Source of the DNA: Megamerina dolium
Lineage: Eukaryota; Arthropoda; Insecta; Diptera; Megamerinidae
Assembly (NCBI GenBank): GCA_963854835.1
Contig: OY978525.1
Span: 102,317,388 to 102,381,387 of the forward strand
Length of the DNA stretch: 64,000 nt
Direction of reading: 5' to 3'
The position numbers were made by a program, and so were the translations under genes. Of the stretch, positions 13,880 through 26,136 are shown in pieces. How positions within the stretch are numbered: the first letter of the stretch is position 1; each line of letters begins with the position of its first letter. The notes beneath the pieces were generated by a model. It was not told the DNA's origin, ran no database searches, and saw only the letters and a program-made list of their open reading frames with translations.

Positions 13880-14345
13880 TGATACTTGGACTTAGCTAGC
13901 ACAACAGCAAATCAACTAGACATAGCGCGTATAACGCTATAAACGCTAAAGAACTTAGCTTATGTTCAGTGCTACCAATTATTATAATTTTTTCAACTAT
14001 ACAATTATGTTACTTATCGAAAAATTACAGAAAAATTTCGAAAAAAAATTATTTCACTATTTCTGAAATATTTTATTAATTATTAAAAAATCAGAGTTTG
14101 TTTTATATGAAATTTATATTTAAAATAAAAATTCAAACCAACTCTTACGTCGTTTTATTGGCACAAAGCTAGCAAGTTGTCGAATTAAACACGCCTAAAA
14201 ATATTAACAATAATAACAAGTTTAATAAAATTAATAATATGTAGCTAGCGGCGATAGTTATTTGGAAAAACAACAACAAAGCGACAAATATAGCACTGAT
14301 AATTATAAATGCTAGTTTTAGTGCTACCAATCAAAATTCAATTTT
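13880..14345 (-). repeat. Dispersed ~355-bp repeat with duplicated end
   Basis: A GCTAGC-rich segment ending in CAGTGCTACCAATT (13966) is repeated as TAGTGCTACCAATC near 14322, so the two ends are direct repeats about 355 bp apart. Between them lies a phrase (about 14155-14190) whose reverse complement, TTTGTGCCAATAAAACGAC, matches 46.78 and 47.07 kb closely. The palindromic GCTAGC and AGCGCGTATAACGCT words are typical of subterminal repeats in non-autonomous DNA elements. No coding frame is present and I cannot name the family. Confidence 0.6.
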
Positions 14346-17300
14346 TCTACTGTCAGAAAGTATTTAGAGATGACGGTTAAAGCAAGATGTCCATTAAAGA
14401 ATAACACAAAGAGATGATCTAGTTATAATTGTTTTACAAAACATATCGATATATATTTTTTTCTTTAAACGCGATTAATTTTTTTTACTTCACCTAAGAA
14501 AAAGAAAAATATAATTCTTTTACTACAAATACTTTTTTCGAACATTTTATCAATTAAATAGAATTGCAATTTGTTCTATTCACAATTTATATAATTTATA
14601 TAAAATAAAAACAGTGTTTAACTGTGATAATTGCTCATTGCTATTAGTGTTCTGTCGTTTTATTTGCTCAAAACTTATAAACAGTTGAACTAATTTAAAA
14701 CTGTTTACATTTTGCCAATAGAATTATGACTCACAAAAAAAAATTGGAAATTGTCACACTGTGAAAAAAATTTCTGCTACTTTTAATCTTCATCTCTATT
14801 TTTGATATGAAGCAAATATTTCTCCATGAATTCTCGTTTCACCAGAAGTACTTTTCTGATAAAATTCTGACCACATCCTTTAAATGGGACTAAATTCGAT
14901 AAGCAAAAAATTATTTTTCAACAGAAAGTTATTCTTTCCTGTTCTCTCAAAAAATGAAGTGTAGTTTAAAATTCGTCTGTTGGTTTGTTAATTTAAGAAA
15001 TATGCTTATTTACCAAAAAAGGTGCTGATAAAATTACAATAGTGGTATTCACACCGAGCTTATTAGTTCGCTATTTATTATTTGTGGATTTTTGAAATGC
15101 ATTTTATGCATTTGCTTTTTGTAAGACTATCGAATTATTAAATGAAGCAATAACCAATAATTTACGAAATGGTAGATTGGATAATTTTTATCAATATTTG
15201 ACAGCTCACTGGTTGACATCTGATGAATATATCTACCACAATGCATAAGAAAAAATTTTTGTATGTGAATGTTGTGTAGTCTTATTAGATGTTGTGGAAA
15301 TTTTTAACATATTTTGCTTTTATAAATGCAACTGAATTAATAGAAAATCGATGCAAAATCAAACTAAATAAAAATGTCTCCAGAGTTTATAAAACAATAT
15401 TGTATGTGGCTATCCAGTTTGATGTGAATACCACTAATATTCGTTTAGAATATTGACGGAGAAATACAAACATAATTTTGAGCACATGTGCTGCGAAACT
15501 ACATATTAGGTTAAAAGTTTAATTTCATTATTTATAACTATAATTTTCTATTTTCGCACAATGCCAAGAATTAGGAACAAGTTTTTCTTGACTTACCATT
15601 CATCATAGTTTTTTTCATTTATATATACTTTTTTTTTTTGCTAATTAATTTTCTTCTTTAATTTAATTATGATGAATTTTTATTTGTATTCATTTTTGCA
15701 GATTTTTTTTTTGTTGTTATTTATGTACATACAATATAATATTATCTCTTTTCCATTTCTTTTGCATTTCGCTTTTTTGCTATTTTGCTGCTGTGTGTGT
15801 ACTTCTGAAGGGAAACAAAAAAAGTGAAAATACTTGAAAGTTTACAAATAATTGTTGTTGCTGATTCTTGTATTTTTTTGTGTTTTGTGCTCTCTGTTAA
15901 TTAAATCAATACAATAATACACATACATTATACTCATTATATATGTAACTACTTATACACATACAACCTTATATTAATTTGTGCATTTAATATAACAATG
16001 AGAAAAACATAAATTGCTATGTTACATTCGCTTTTTTTCTTTTAGATTATTTTTTCTATTTTTTTTTTTTACATAGTTACACACATTTTTACAATAAATT
16101 TCTATAGAAAGCATTGAAAATTCTAAATTGAATTAAATTTTCATTTTCATTCGTACATAGTTTTTGGGCTTTCATTTGTTTAATTTACTTGATCAAATTA
16201 ATCAATTTTTATTTTGGAAAATTATTTTCGCTTGAATGCCTCAATACATATGTAGTCATGTAAAAAAAAAAAAAATTTCAATCAACCAAAAACTTGAATT
16301 TATTGCTAAAGTATTGAAAACTGACGTAAGCCGACTGTATGAGTATGAGTACGAGTATGTATATTGATTGTTATTAAAATCAAATAAAAATTAATAGCCT
16401 TTAGCCATACACTTATAATATCTATGAGTATACAAAAAACAAAAAAAACAAAAATACGCACACATGCAAGACAAATTAATAGCAGTCACTTGAATTGCCA
16501 ATTGCAAAAGTCATCTGTTGTACTATGTATTGTATTTATTGAGAGAAATGGCAGGGTAGTTGAGTATCGAAGAAAATATTTAAACGCTGTTCGATTAAAG
16601 CAAGCACGCATGCAATTTTATTTTGTATATAATATTTTTTTAACTTTAATTTTTCACTGTTTTTTTTTTCTTATTTCATTATTCTTGTGTCATTGTTACA
16701 CTTGTCATTGTTGCACTTTCTGTTTATTTATACAGTACTACTACTATTACTACTACTACTATTACTACTACATACTACGCATGCAGAATTTTGCAGAATT
16801 TCAATTTTTCTATATACTACTTAGCGATTTAAAATATTATTAAAAATTTATTTGTATTACCATTCACTTTGTTTTGATTGTTGTTGTTGAAAAAAAAAAA
16901 TAGAAAACTTGAAAACAAAACAAGACTTTTAAAAGTCAATATACAATATATATATATGTTGGTAAATATCGCAATTCAATTCGATTTCGATCAATGTAAT
17001 TGTAAAATTTTCAAACAAACAAAATTTCGAAAAACGAAAAAAAAAATTTTTTACGCGTTACAATACAACCATAACGTTCAACACTTCCAAGACAACTAAT
17101 TCAAAATATTGAAGTTTTGTGAGAGTATAACTTTAACCGAATAACGATCGATGATCACTTCAAAATTGTTGTTGTGAGTGCTATGAAAGATCACCATCAC
17201 CACTAGCATATGTATTGTATATATACAAGAGTATCTGAGATACGTTTTTGTATCTATGTGAGCTGTGAATGTGAGTAGTAGGTACATATGTATTAGGTAT

Positions 17301-17380
17301 CTACTCGTAAAACATCTTGTTACTTCCATACCCAGTGGGAAAAATTGATATTGCATTCTGCTGCTTATGTGGTCATTATA
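14346..17380. other. AT-rich non-coding DNA
   Basis: No gene seen. T-rich and A-rich tracts dominate and a TAC microsatellite lies at 16736-16771. The 139-codon frame at 16424-16843 is low-complexity and partly encoded by that microsatellite, so I do not call it a gene. Confidence 0.65.
16736..16771. repeat. (ACT)n microsatellite with interruptions
   Basis: About 12 ACT units interrupted by ATT units. Confidence 0.92.
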
Positions 17381-17383
17381 AGC

Positions 17384-17895
17384 GATTTTGAACGATTTTA
17401 TCTAAATACAAATAATTTTGCCAATCATCTCTATTCTGTTCGCATTGGCACCAATTAGAAATTCCTTCCTAAGACAGGTTCTCTAGTATTTGATACTTCC
17501 GCCAAAGGTTGGATCTTTTCCTAAGAGCACAGCAACTGGAGTTTGAGAGACCGTAACAAATAATTCTAAAGATCTCAGCATATCCAAACACTCTCCCGTT
17601 TGAGGCTGAAAGTGTGTAGGCATTAGTGTCAAAAGTAGGTCTTCTCCTAAGAGATTTTGAACGATTTTACTTGAATACAAATTATTTCGCCAATCATCTC
17701 TATTCTGCTCCCATTGACAGCAATTTCAAATTCCTTCCAATGACAGGTTCTCCAGTACATGGTCCTTCCGCCAAAGGCCGGGTCTTCCTCTAAGAGCACA
17801 GCAACTGGAGTTTGATGACCGTAACAAATAATTCTAAAGATCTCAACAAATCCAAACATTCTCAACTTTGAGGTTGAAAGTGTGGAGACCTCAGT
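17384..17895 (-). repeat. Tandem duplication of an unidentified repeat, ~269-bp period
   Basis: The phrase GATTTTGAACGATTTTA starts at 17384 and again at 17653. Both copies continue through AATCATCTCTATTCTG, CAGGTTCTC, CCGCCAAAGG, AGAGCACAGCAACTGGAGTTTGA and CCGTAACAAATAATTCTAAA. On the minus strand the right copy is open for 117 codons and the left for 65, but the translation matches no family I recognise. A short related phrase (CAGGTTCTCCAGAACATGGTC) recurs at about 19954, which suggests a dispersed, probably retrotransposon-derived repeat. Confidence 0.65.
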
Positions 17896-18307
17896 GCCAG
17901 AAATAGTAACATTCTGTGTACTTTCGCTTACTGAACTCGAACCCGTCGTCGGATTTCCGTCATCTACAGCAAGAATAACCAAACGGATCGATTCAACCAC
18001 CGAAAATCCATAAAATATGACTACTATGGTTTATCGCACATCCTCATTTTTTGTGAGGTAGTCACAGACCAGAATAACCAATTCATTGTGAGCTTGCCCA
18101 TTAGCGTGATGCAAAGACCTATAGTTATCTGCCCATAATTATTTCACAAAATTCATTGAAGAACACTCAAGTAATATTACAAGTTGGAAGAGTGGAAGGA
18201 ATTCCCAATGCCACCGTAACACAACTCCACAAATAGAAAGCGGAATGCCACCATATTTCTCAAGATTTCTTCAAACTTCAAAAAACATCGTTGTTAGACT
18301 ATTTCTC

Positions 18308-18623
18308 GTGGGTGCCATATCTCAATGGTTAGTGCATTGGCCTTCTGATCTGTAGATCGTGGATTCAATCCCCGGCTGAAGCATCACAAATGTTAATATC
18401 GCAATAGATTTTTCTTACGAACGAATCATACTGCCGGTAAGAATTGGCAATTTTTCCGGCAATAACAATTTGCCAAAAATGCTTCTTAAAAAAGAGCTCT
18501 GTGACAAAACGAAGTTAAAGTAATGTCACAAGGGTTCTGCCGTTCGGAACCGGCTAATATAAGTAGATCCTTTCTAATGCTGTCCAAATTTAACACGCAC
18601 AACAGTAGTGAAAGAGAAGCTCG
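18308..18623 (+). mobile_element. tRNA-derived SINE, copy A
   Basis: A diverged copy of the five-copy SINE family in this window. The head carries an A-box-like TATCTCAATGG and a B box GATTCAATCCC with tRNA-like spacing, as expected of an internal RNA polymerase III promoter. The body shares CTGCCGTTCGGAACCGGCTAA and the GTCCAAATTTAA segment with the other copies. The copy breaks off at AGAGAAGCTCG and, instead of the usual GCCAATGAGCCC tail, continues directly into a LINE-type 3' tail. It is more diverged than the copies at 33.4, 36.3 and 38.3 kb and so is probably older. Confidence 0.85.
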
Positions 18624-18705
18624 ATGGTATCACAATGGGCCTTTCTAGCCTAAGTGTGTCCTCTCAGAGAGAGGGCAACCACATAACTTAACCTTACCAA
18701 GATTT
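18624..18705 (+). mobile_element. LINE 3'-end tail fused to SINE
   Basis: GTATCACAATGGGCC followed by CTAAGTGTGTCC, then AACCACATAACTTAACC. The same GTATCACAATGGGCC and TAAGTGCGTC words form the 3' end of the LINE fragment at 50.7 kb. Here they follow the SINE body with no intervening LINE coding sequence. Confidence 0.65.
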
Positions 18706-19870
18706 ACCAAGACTATAAGCAAATTTTCTTACATTTTCCCTTACCATGTCTCTCATTTTTCACACTGGGCACTTATCGTACGTATCTACACTCTCAATAA
18801 TCATGATGTGGTATGTTCAGTACAAGAATTTTTAAGTATTACGTTTAAATTCAGGTGGAATTTCTGGTTTGTCTACAGGTGTGTTTACTAACACTAATAT
18901 AAATGTAATACATTTCAGTTACAATAACTTATTGGTTTACTACTAAACTCTCCCTCTCTCTCACTCTCTCGCTCGATCACTCTTTGACTACCAATACGGG
19001 TTTTTCGTCGATACATAATTCTCTTTGCACTAGATATGATGTTAGTATTGGTAATGTTTGAGAGTATGGGATTGTTATTGTTGTTTTTGTTTTGTTTGTT
19101 ACATGTGTATTTTAAAGTTGTTTTTGTTGTTGTTGTTGCTGCTGTTAATATTGCTATTGCGGCTATGCGTCATAACAACTTCTTTTTCTTTTCCAATGCA
19201 TTGGGCTCACTCATTTGTTGTATATGTATCTTTACAAAGAATTTATCTGACTCTCAACTTATTGATTGGCAACTATAGTATATATTTTTGAGATTCAATT
19301 CATACATTTAAAACTCATTTTTGTTTTTGTTTTTATTTTTAGTTAATGGAGTTCATTAGGCGCGTAGCAAGTGTTTAGCTAGCTCTCAACTATATATAAT
19401 GTATATGTATTTCTCTCAATTCTCTATCTCCCTTATGCTCATCACGATTTTGAAATACTTGTAAATTCATTTCAATTTTTGGTTATCTTCTCATGTGGTT
19501 GAAGATTGTATTCGATTTGGTAGTTTTCTTACTTTTCACTCTCATTCAATAAATTTGTATTATACATAAATAAATAAATAATGACCGGGCATAATCGTTG
19601 GAATAATGTCGTTTTCGTCATCGTCTTCGTCGTAATTGTTGTTGTGACACTGGAATATATTATCACAAAATACATGCGACTATGTAGGTACACAGTAGGA
19701 AAAGATACTTATACACTGTTGGACTTGATTTGGTTTTTGTGTGACTTCTTCAATGTTATTATATATGAGTTTATATATATTTAAAAATCCAATCATTTCT
19801 GTACCTTCTTAGAAACTGGATAACCCCTCTTTTTTCGATTACTGGCTTACTTACTTACTTACTTTTGAGT
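18706..19870. other. AT-rich non-coding DNA
   Basis: No supported gene. Holds a TTG/TGC-rich stretch near 19119-19150 and a CT-rich stretch near 18950-18975. The 60-80 codon frames are hydrophobic runs from simple sequence. Confidence 0.6.
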
Positions 19871-19879
19871 ACAGATCAA

Positions 19880-20279
19880 TTTAGGTCGAGCGTATTTTGC
19901 TTCACCGGCCGTCTCAGTTGCTAGCTAGCACCAGCTAAAAATTTCAAGCGCTGTCAGGTTCTCCAGAACATGGTCTTTCAGCCGTAGTCCACTAGCGAAT
20001 ATTACATCCTGATCACCGGATGGAACGTGTTCAGTAATATTGAAGAAGCTACACGATAACAAATCACCTTGTCTGAAACCCTGTTCGGTATTAGACGGCA
20101 GAGAAAGGTCCTTCCAATTTTCAATGCACAGCAAGAGCTATACAGTGTCATTCTGTTGAATGAGTTTCGCAGAAACACCGAACATAGATATTATTACGTA
20201 GAGGCAATCCCTTGCGGGACTGTCAACAAATGGGTGCTGTGAGCCGATCTCTTTCTCATGGGTCTTCTCAGTAATGTGA
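19880..20279 (-). pseudogene. RTE-like LINE reverse transcriptase fragment, left part
   Basis: On the minus strand the block at about 20040-20275 reads KTHEKEI, then DSPARDCLYV, MFGVSAKLI and GFRQGDLLSCSFFN. This is the order of motifs in the palm of RTE-type reverse transcriptases, where the block GxRQGDPLSC..FN is highly conserved. Part of the palm aspartate segment has been lost between HPFV and DSPARD, and stops interrupt the frame. Below about 20010 the similarity ends and a different phrase shared with 17.7 kb begins. The matching upstream part of the same kind of element lies at 26.18-26.86 kb, on the other side of the LOA-like insertion. Confidence 0.65.
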
Positions 20280-20778
20280 AATTTTGGTTAATGGTGGATC
20301 TATTAGGTTTGAGACCACACTAAAAGGGTTCAATTGGGTTGCTGAACATAGCTATCCTAGCCACATCCTAGGTCGGCAAAATCCTCCACTGAACCCGCCT
20401 CGAGGGTGCCGACTGTAAATAGATACCACAGTTTAGCCTGTACGATGTCAGGCGGTATCTAGCTAAGATAAGGGTAAGTTGGTGAGTGTTTGTTACTCTT
20501 CAATAGTACAGCATTCGGCAACGTACTCTTATCATGGTCGGAGGTGAGGGGCTGGATTAAGGTGTTAAGCGATCCGTGCCGAAAATCAGCCTGGCTGGGG
20601 GCCCCTTTTTCAAATAGCCCAGTCGTTAACGTGAGCTTACGGATACCTGGCGCCCTCCGTAATAATTAGCCTTACCTGCGTACTGCGAATCTCTGCGCAG
20701 GCGGACATTTATTTCTTCGCAACTCGTGGGAACAATATTGATTGTAAAAACCCAAAAACTGGATCTGGGGTTCCGGGG
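20280..20778 (+). promoter_or_regulatory. 5' UTR of the LOA-like element, presumed internal promoter
   Basis: Non-coding, moderately GC-rich sequence between the left direct repeat and ORF1. LINEs carry their promoter in this region, but I cannot identify specific initiator or downstream elements. The phrase CCACATCCTA at 20361 recurs in the 3' terminal hairpin, which may be coincidence. Confidence 0.5.
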
Positions 20779-22381
20779 GTGTTAACGGGAGGAACGGCGG
20801 ACAATAAGGCTTCACCAGAGGCCGAGCTGTTAGCTGCACCACTCGTTCCCACCTCTGGAACTCGGAACGAAATTCCTGCAATGGCGGACAGCACTGCCTC
20901 ATACGAAGTAGTGCTGGTAGCCACGGCGGGAAAAGTAGTGGAGGGGATGGCGGAAAATGAGGCTTCCATAGAAGCCGAGCTTTTAGCCAGCCCAAAATCA
21001 ATGGCAGCATCTGTTGCGGCGGACGGAACGGGTCTCGGAAGACCTAAGCCGGCGGCTGCGACGGTGTTGAACAAAGAGGACGGTGTCACCAGGTCGGCAG
21101 GGAAGCCGGTTTGGAGGCAGCGTAAAACATCTGGCCGAACATCTGATGGTGTGGACGAAGACGATCCTAGTGGAGCGGAATCGTTAGCTTTATCAGGTGT
21201 AAGCGAAAAGGACGGAGTTTCAAGAGCAGAGCGAATCCTGTTGAAGAAACGGGAGAAGCAGAAGCGAAAGAGACAAAGTAAAAAGGCCATGAAGTCGTCG
21301 GAGAAGACCATTGAGCAGCTCTCGGGCCAACTCAGTGGACTTCTGCAAGATGAGTCGACCTTGGAGGTGGAGAACTCGGGGAATAGGTTCAGGGGCGATA
21401 GCTCCGGAACCACTTTGAAAAGTTCAACGCCTGAGGAGCCTCATCCGAAGACGACGGAGGGGCCAATTGAGGTGGATGCTGGGAAGGATGGACAACCGTC
21501 TCTTGAGAAGGTTGATAATTCTTCCACGCAGACACCAAAAGGGGCAAATGCTCGGAGAGATGGACGGCCAATTATAAAGGCCGTCAGTCGCTCCGAAAGG
21601 GGCTCGAGGCCCAAGCCTAACACGGGTAGAGTAGCTCTGGGAACGACGGGACAGGGAAATCCGACGTCGGGAGGTGATGAGCGGGGTGGACAATCTGGAA
21701 AGATTGTTAACCCAGCGAACTCACAGTCCTCGCATGCGGTACCTGGGCCGAGCGGTCTTGGCAGAGCGCCTAAACGTCGGGCTGAACAGGCAAAGGGCGA
21801 GCCCACCAGGGCGAGGAAGACTTACGCTCAAGTAGCGGAAGCTGACCTCGTTATGGGAGTCATGGACTTGTCACTAGAGGGGCTTCTGGAGGATACTCAT
21901 CTGAGTACCTTCAAGGTATCTTTGTTGGATGCCATGGAGTCTCTTGAAGACGATGTCAATGACATTGGATTTGTCGGCAGGGCAAGGGTGGAGAGCGGAT
22001 TGATTGTACTAAGGTGCAAAAATCAGCTATCCAAGCAATGGCTGTGCAAGACAGTGGAGCACCTAACCGGTTTGTGGGAAGCTCAAATGTGACAGCCTAA
22101 CTGCCTTGTCGACAAAGAGGAAGATGGTGATTGTTGCTCATGGCAATGCTGTGGCCAGCGACATCATCCTCAGAAGGCTGCAGCGCCAGAACGTCTGTGT
22201 GAAGGACACTTCCAAATGGAGTGTTATCCGCACAGAAGGGTTTGGCGAGGCAGAAAGGGCAGGTGTTGTACTCACCGTGCTGTGTCCTAAGGAGGACGCG
22301 GAGGCCGTCAGGATCGCAGGGGGGAGACTCAACTGCGGTCTTGAACAGGCCGTCGTTAAATTCCAGAAGGATGCAGTATGA
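20779..22381 (+). pseudogene. ORF1 (gag-like) of LOA-like element, frameshifted
   Basis: ORF1 proteins bind the element RNA and form the ribonucleoprotein needed for retrotransposition. The first part reads openly for 437 codons to a stop at 22090-22092. The frame opens at 20635 but has no ATG before 20881; upstream similarity to a later repeat (ADNKASPEAELLAAP against AENEASIEAELLASP) suggests that residues before 20881 are coding and that the original ATG is lost. The middle is charged and rich in Ser, Lys and Arg (KKREKQKRKRQSKKAMK near 21245). The C-terminal domain begins near VMDLSLEGLL (21855) and continues, after a frameshift near 22050-22092, in another frame through KRKMVIVAHGN and LRRLQRQN to the stop at 22379-22381. 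This pattern resembles the DUF4780-type domain of insect LINE ORF1 proteins. Confidence 0.8.
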
Positions 22382-25300
22382 GGGGTGCGACGCAGCTCCT
22401 GGCGTGGGGCTAGTGGCAGATTCTGCAAGGAAGAAGCCATTAGGGCGGGAGGTGGGCCCGCGCCAGGAACCACTAAATGTGTGTCAACTCAATATTCACC
22501 ACAGCAAAGCAGCGTCAGCAATGATGGTGCGGAGCTTCGATGAGGATGAGCTTGACATTGCACTAGTTCAGGAGCCCTGGATTCTTCATGGAAGGATCAA
22601 AGGCCTATCTGCACAAAAGACCACTTTGTTTTATCCACAAACAGAGGGGAAGTTGAGGACATGCATTTTAGTTAGACATGGGATACGTGCGATTCTAATG
22701 TCTAACTTGTGTTCACCGGATCTCACAGTAGTGAGAATAGGTGACGGTGCGGGATCATTTATGATCGCATCAGCATACCTTCCATACGATTCTCCAGACG
22801 AACCACCTTCGAGAGAGGTGGAAGCTCTAGTGAGATTCTGTGATGGTAAGGGGGTTGGTCTGATCTTAGGCTGCGATGCCAATGCGCACAGTTCTGTGTG
22901 GGGCAGCAGCAATGAAAACTATAGAGGAGAGTGTCTACTCGAATTTATAGAAAGATTTGGTCTACAAGTTGCCAACAGGGGAACAGAACCGACCTTTGTC
23001 GACGCACGTCGTTGCGAGGTTATTGATGTTACTCTGACGAATGTCAAAATGTTGGACAGGATTTTGGACTGGGATTACGTCCGATAAAAGACATAGGAAC
23101 GACTGTAGAATGGTAAGGATACCGAAACGAACGGATTGTACAAGGTACTGCGAAGTTCTTGAGGAATTATTGCCAAGGAGGTTTAAGAGACCTAGAACAA
23201 CTGCAGATGTTGAGTATCAGGTGAGAGCTATCAGCTCAGCCATGATCAAAGCATTTGAAGCTTCATGTCCTCTGACGGTAGTGGACGAAGGAGATCCCAC
23301 TCCATGGTGGAATGGGGAACTGGAATCCATGAAAAAGGAGACAAGGAAGGCTTTTAATCGTCACATGAGAGGGGACCCCAACGCATGGGACGACTACAAG
23401 TCAAAGAAAAGGGAGCTGAAGAAGACTCTACGCAACCGTAAAAGGAAAACGTGGAGGGAATTTTGCTCAAATATGCAAGATATGACCGATGTATGTAGAT
23501 TACAGAGGATCATATCAAAGGACCCGGTGTCAAAGTTGGGATTAATTCGCAAAACGAATGGATCCTTTACAGATACAATCGGAGAGTCACTGAAATACCT
23601 GATGGAGGTGCATTTTCCAGGAAGCTTTAGATCGGAAGATCCTTGGGAAGCCACCCGCAAGGGTGCAAACAGGAATGAAAGATTGGAAGCTGAAAGGATA
23701 GTCACCAGAGATGGAGTGATAAACGCCATTAAGCGTTTCTCTCCATTCAAAACAGCGGGTACAGATGGGATATTTCCAGCCCTACTTCAGTGGGGAGCAG
23801 AAGCTCTGGTAGACAGGCTTCTGGGAATATTTATTACTTGCCTGGCTACAGGATATATCCCGACTCAATGGAGAGAGACTAAGGTTGTCTTTCTTCCAAA
23901 GCCGGGAAAAAGGGACTACTCAGAGGCTAAATCTTTCCGGCCGGTTAGCTTGACCTCCTTTCTGCTTAAATGTATGGAAGGAGTACTGGCGGACTACATG
24001 GAAAGGACAACGCTTCTGACAAAACCACTGAGCAGGTGTCAGCACGCGTACAGAGCTGGCAAATCCACTGAAACGGCCCTGCACGAACTCGTTCGCGTAG
24101 CGGAGAGGGAACTGTCTTGTGGAGGGATATCTATGTCTACTTTTATGGATATAGAAGGTGCCTTCGATAAGATTGGTTTCGATAAGCTAAGGATGGCCCT
24201 TGCTTCTCGTGAAGTCAGCCCAACCATTATAAGGTGGGTGGACAGCATGCTGAGGAAAAGGGCAATAAACTTTCAAAATGGGAGTTACAGTCTCAGAGGT
24301 AGGGTAGTCAAAGGGTGTCCACAGGGGGGAGTATTATCGCCCATCCTTTGGAACATCACGGTCGATTCCCTACTTCAGCTTCTGGACTCAAAAGGCATAC
24401 ACACCGTCGGGTATGCAGATGACATAGCGGTAACGGTGAGCGGTAAGTTCCTGGACACTATTTATGATACCATGACAGGTGCACTCAAAATGGTTGAAGG
24501 ATGGTGCACGGAACAAGGTCTCTCTGTAAATGCTAGTAAGTCGGAAACAGTACTCTTTACTAAAAGGAGGACTGGACTAACAATAGACCCTCTTAGGCTT
24601 TTTGGATCGAACATCAACGTATCCAAGGAAGTAAAGTATCTAGGTGTCATCCTGGATAACAAGCTGACTTGGAATAGTCACGTCGATGACAAGATTCAGA
24701 AGGGCAAGCGGGTATTGCATCAGTGTAAGAGAGTGTTCGGTCTCATGTGGGGAATCACTCCCAGAGCAGCGCACTGGATCTACACAACGATGGTCAGACC
24801 CTTAATAACATATGCTGCTGTGGTCTGGTGGCCTAAGGTCACCCAAAAGACCGCGAAAAGCAAGTTAGATAGGGTACAAAGAATGGCTTGTATTGGGATT
24901 ACCGGAGCTATCCGGACGACCCCGGTAGAAGCATTGGAAGTCTTTCTCGGGCTGCTGCCGTTGGACTTGCATATTATGAAGTCAGCGGCATTAACAGCAT
25001 TACGTCTGAAGACAACCAATAATTGGTATGGATTCGGCACAGGGGCATCCTGTCACTGCTATATAGCAGTGTAAAGGAGGCGCAGATGCCAATGGAGGGA
25101 ATGGGTAGGCTGAAGATGACTGAAAAGTCACACAGAACACTCACTGAAGACGGCCTCACACATGATGTATCTGAGGAAAATGACATCAGTATTTTTACAG
25201 ATGGTTCATTAATGGATGGCAGAGCGGGTGCTGGAATCTTCTCTAAAGAGTTGGGACTGGCATGCACTCTGAATCTGGGAAGATACGTATCGGTATACCA

Positions 25301-26060
25301 AGCAGAAATGCTAGGTCTAATGCATGCGCTGGACCATCTACTGGATGGAAAGGTGCAAGGTAAGAAAATCTTGCTAGCACTCGATAACCAGGCGGTGGTC
25401 AGGCGGCTGCAACAACCTACGGTATCTTCTAAGTTGGCGCTCGAATGTGTTCAGAAACTTAATGAGTGTGCTCGTAGTAATGCGATTACTCTTATGTGGG
25501 TGAAGGGACACATTGGTATAGAACAGAATGAAGCTGCAGACTCCTTGGCTAGACAAGGATCTGAAGCTGAATTTTATGGACCGGAACCAGTAGTTGCTCT
25601 CAGCAGCGGAACGGTGAAGGCAAAGGTCGAAGAGTGGATAAAGAAACTTCATCTCACTAGATGGGAGAACTTATCTACTTGTAGACAGGCAAAGGCTTCG
25701 TTGAGGCTATCAAAGGGCAGTGAATCGGGGAGGGCTCTCAGTCTAGGACGAATGACTCTAAGCTGGTTGACTGCATTAATAACTGGGCATGGCAATTTCA
25801 GGTACCACCTCAGCAAGATGGGTCTTGTTGATGGGGAGGATGCTGATATTTGCAGATTATGCATGGAAGAGGCAGAGACAGCGGCGCACATAGTGTGCCA
25901 GTGTCCTGCATTGGCAAGCAGGAGGATGTTCACACTGGGTCGCCAATTTATTGATGAACTCGAAATGTGGAACATACCCCACAAGGAGATGCTTGAAATA
26001 ACGCGTGATGTTATTATGAGGAAGGAAGTAGAAGAATTCTGCAACCGAACAAATAATTAA
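22371..26060 (+). pseudogene. ORF2 (endonuclease, reverse transcriptase, RNase H) of LOA-like element, frameshifted
   Basis: ORF2 nicks the target, copies the element RNA by target-primed reverse transcription and degrades the RNA strand. The start ATG at 22371 overlaps the ORF1 stop by 11 bases. An APE-type endonuclease spans about 22476-23085, with QLNIHHSK, ALVQEPW, GCDANAHSSVWG and IDVTLTN visible. Its final SDH-type motif is not recoverable because a frameshift or deletion near 23070-23100 follows. Reverse transcriptase continues to about 25040 with MDIEGAFD (24145), GCPQGGVLSPILWN and the catalytic YADD (24412-24423). A second frameshift near 25020-25050 leads to RNase H: IFTDGS, YQAEMLG, ALDNQA and NEAADSLARQG, ending about 25560. 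A C-terminal Cys/His cluster (CRLC...HIVCQC, about 25851-25910) precedes the stop. The long antisense frames over this region are shadows. Confidence 0.88.
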
Positions 26061-26136
26061 CACACGATTTGAGGGACGAAAAGGGACCCATATAAGTGGT
26101 CTGATTCGGCTAATCCCTAAAAATTTATATATATAA

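Noticed and set aside
16424..16843. 139-codon frame
   Set aside because: Low-complexity, includes the ACT microsatellite as poly-Tyr, no similarity recognised.
20709..21413. 234-codon minus-strand frame opposite LOA ORF1
   Set aside because: Shadow of ORF1; Ser/Pro/Ala-rich composition mirrors the sense codons.
22138..22473. 111-codon and similar minus-strand frames over the LOA-like element
   Set aside because: Antisense shadows of ORF1 and ORF2.
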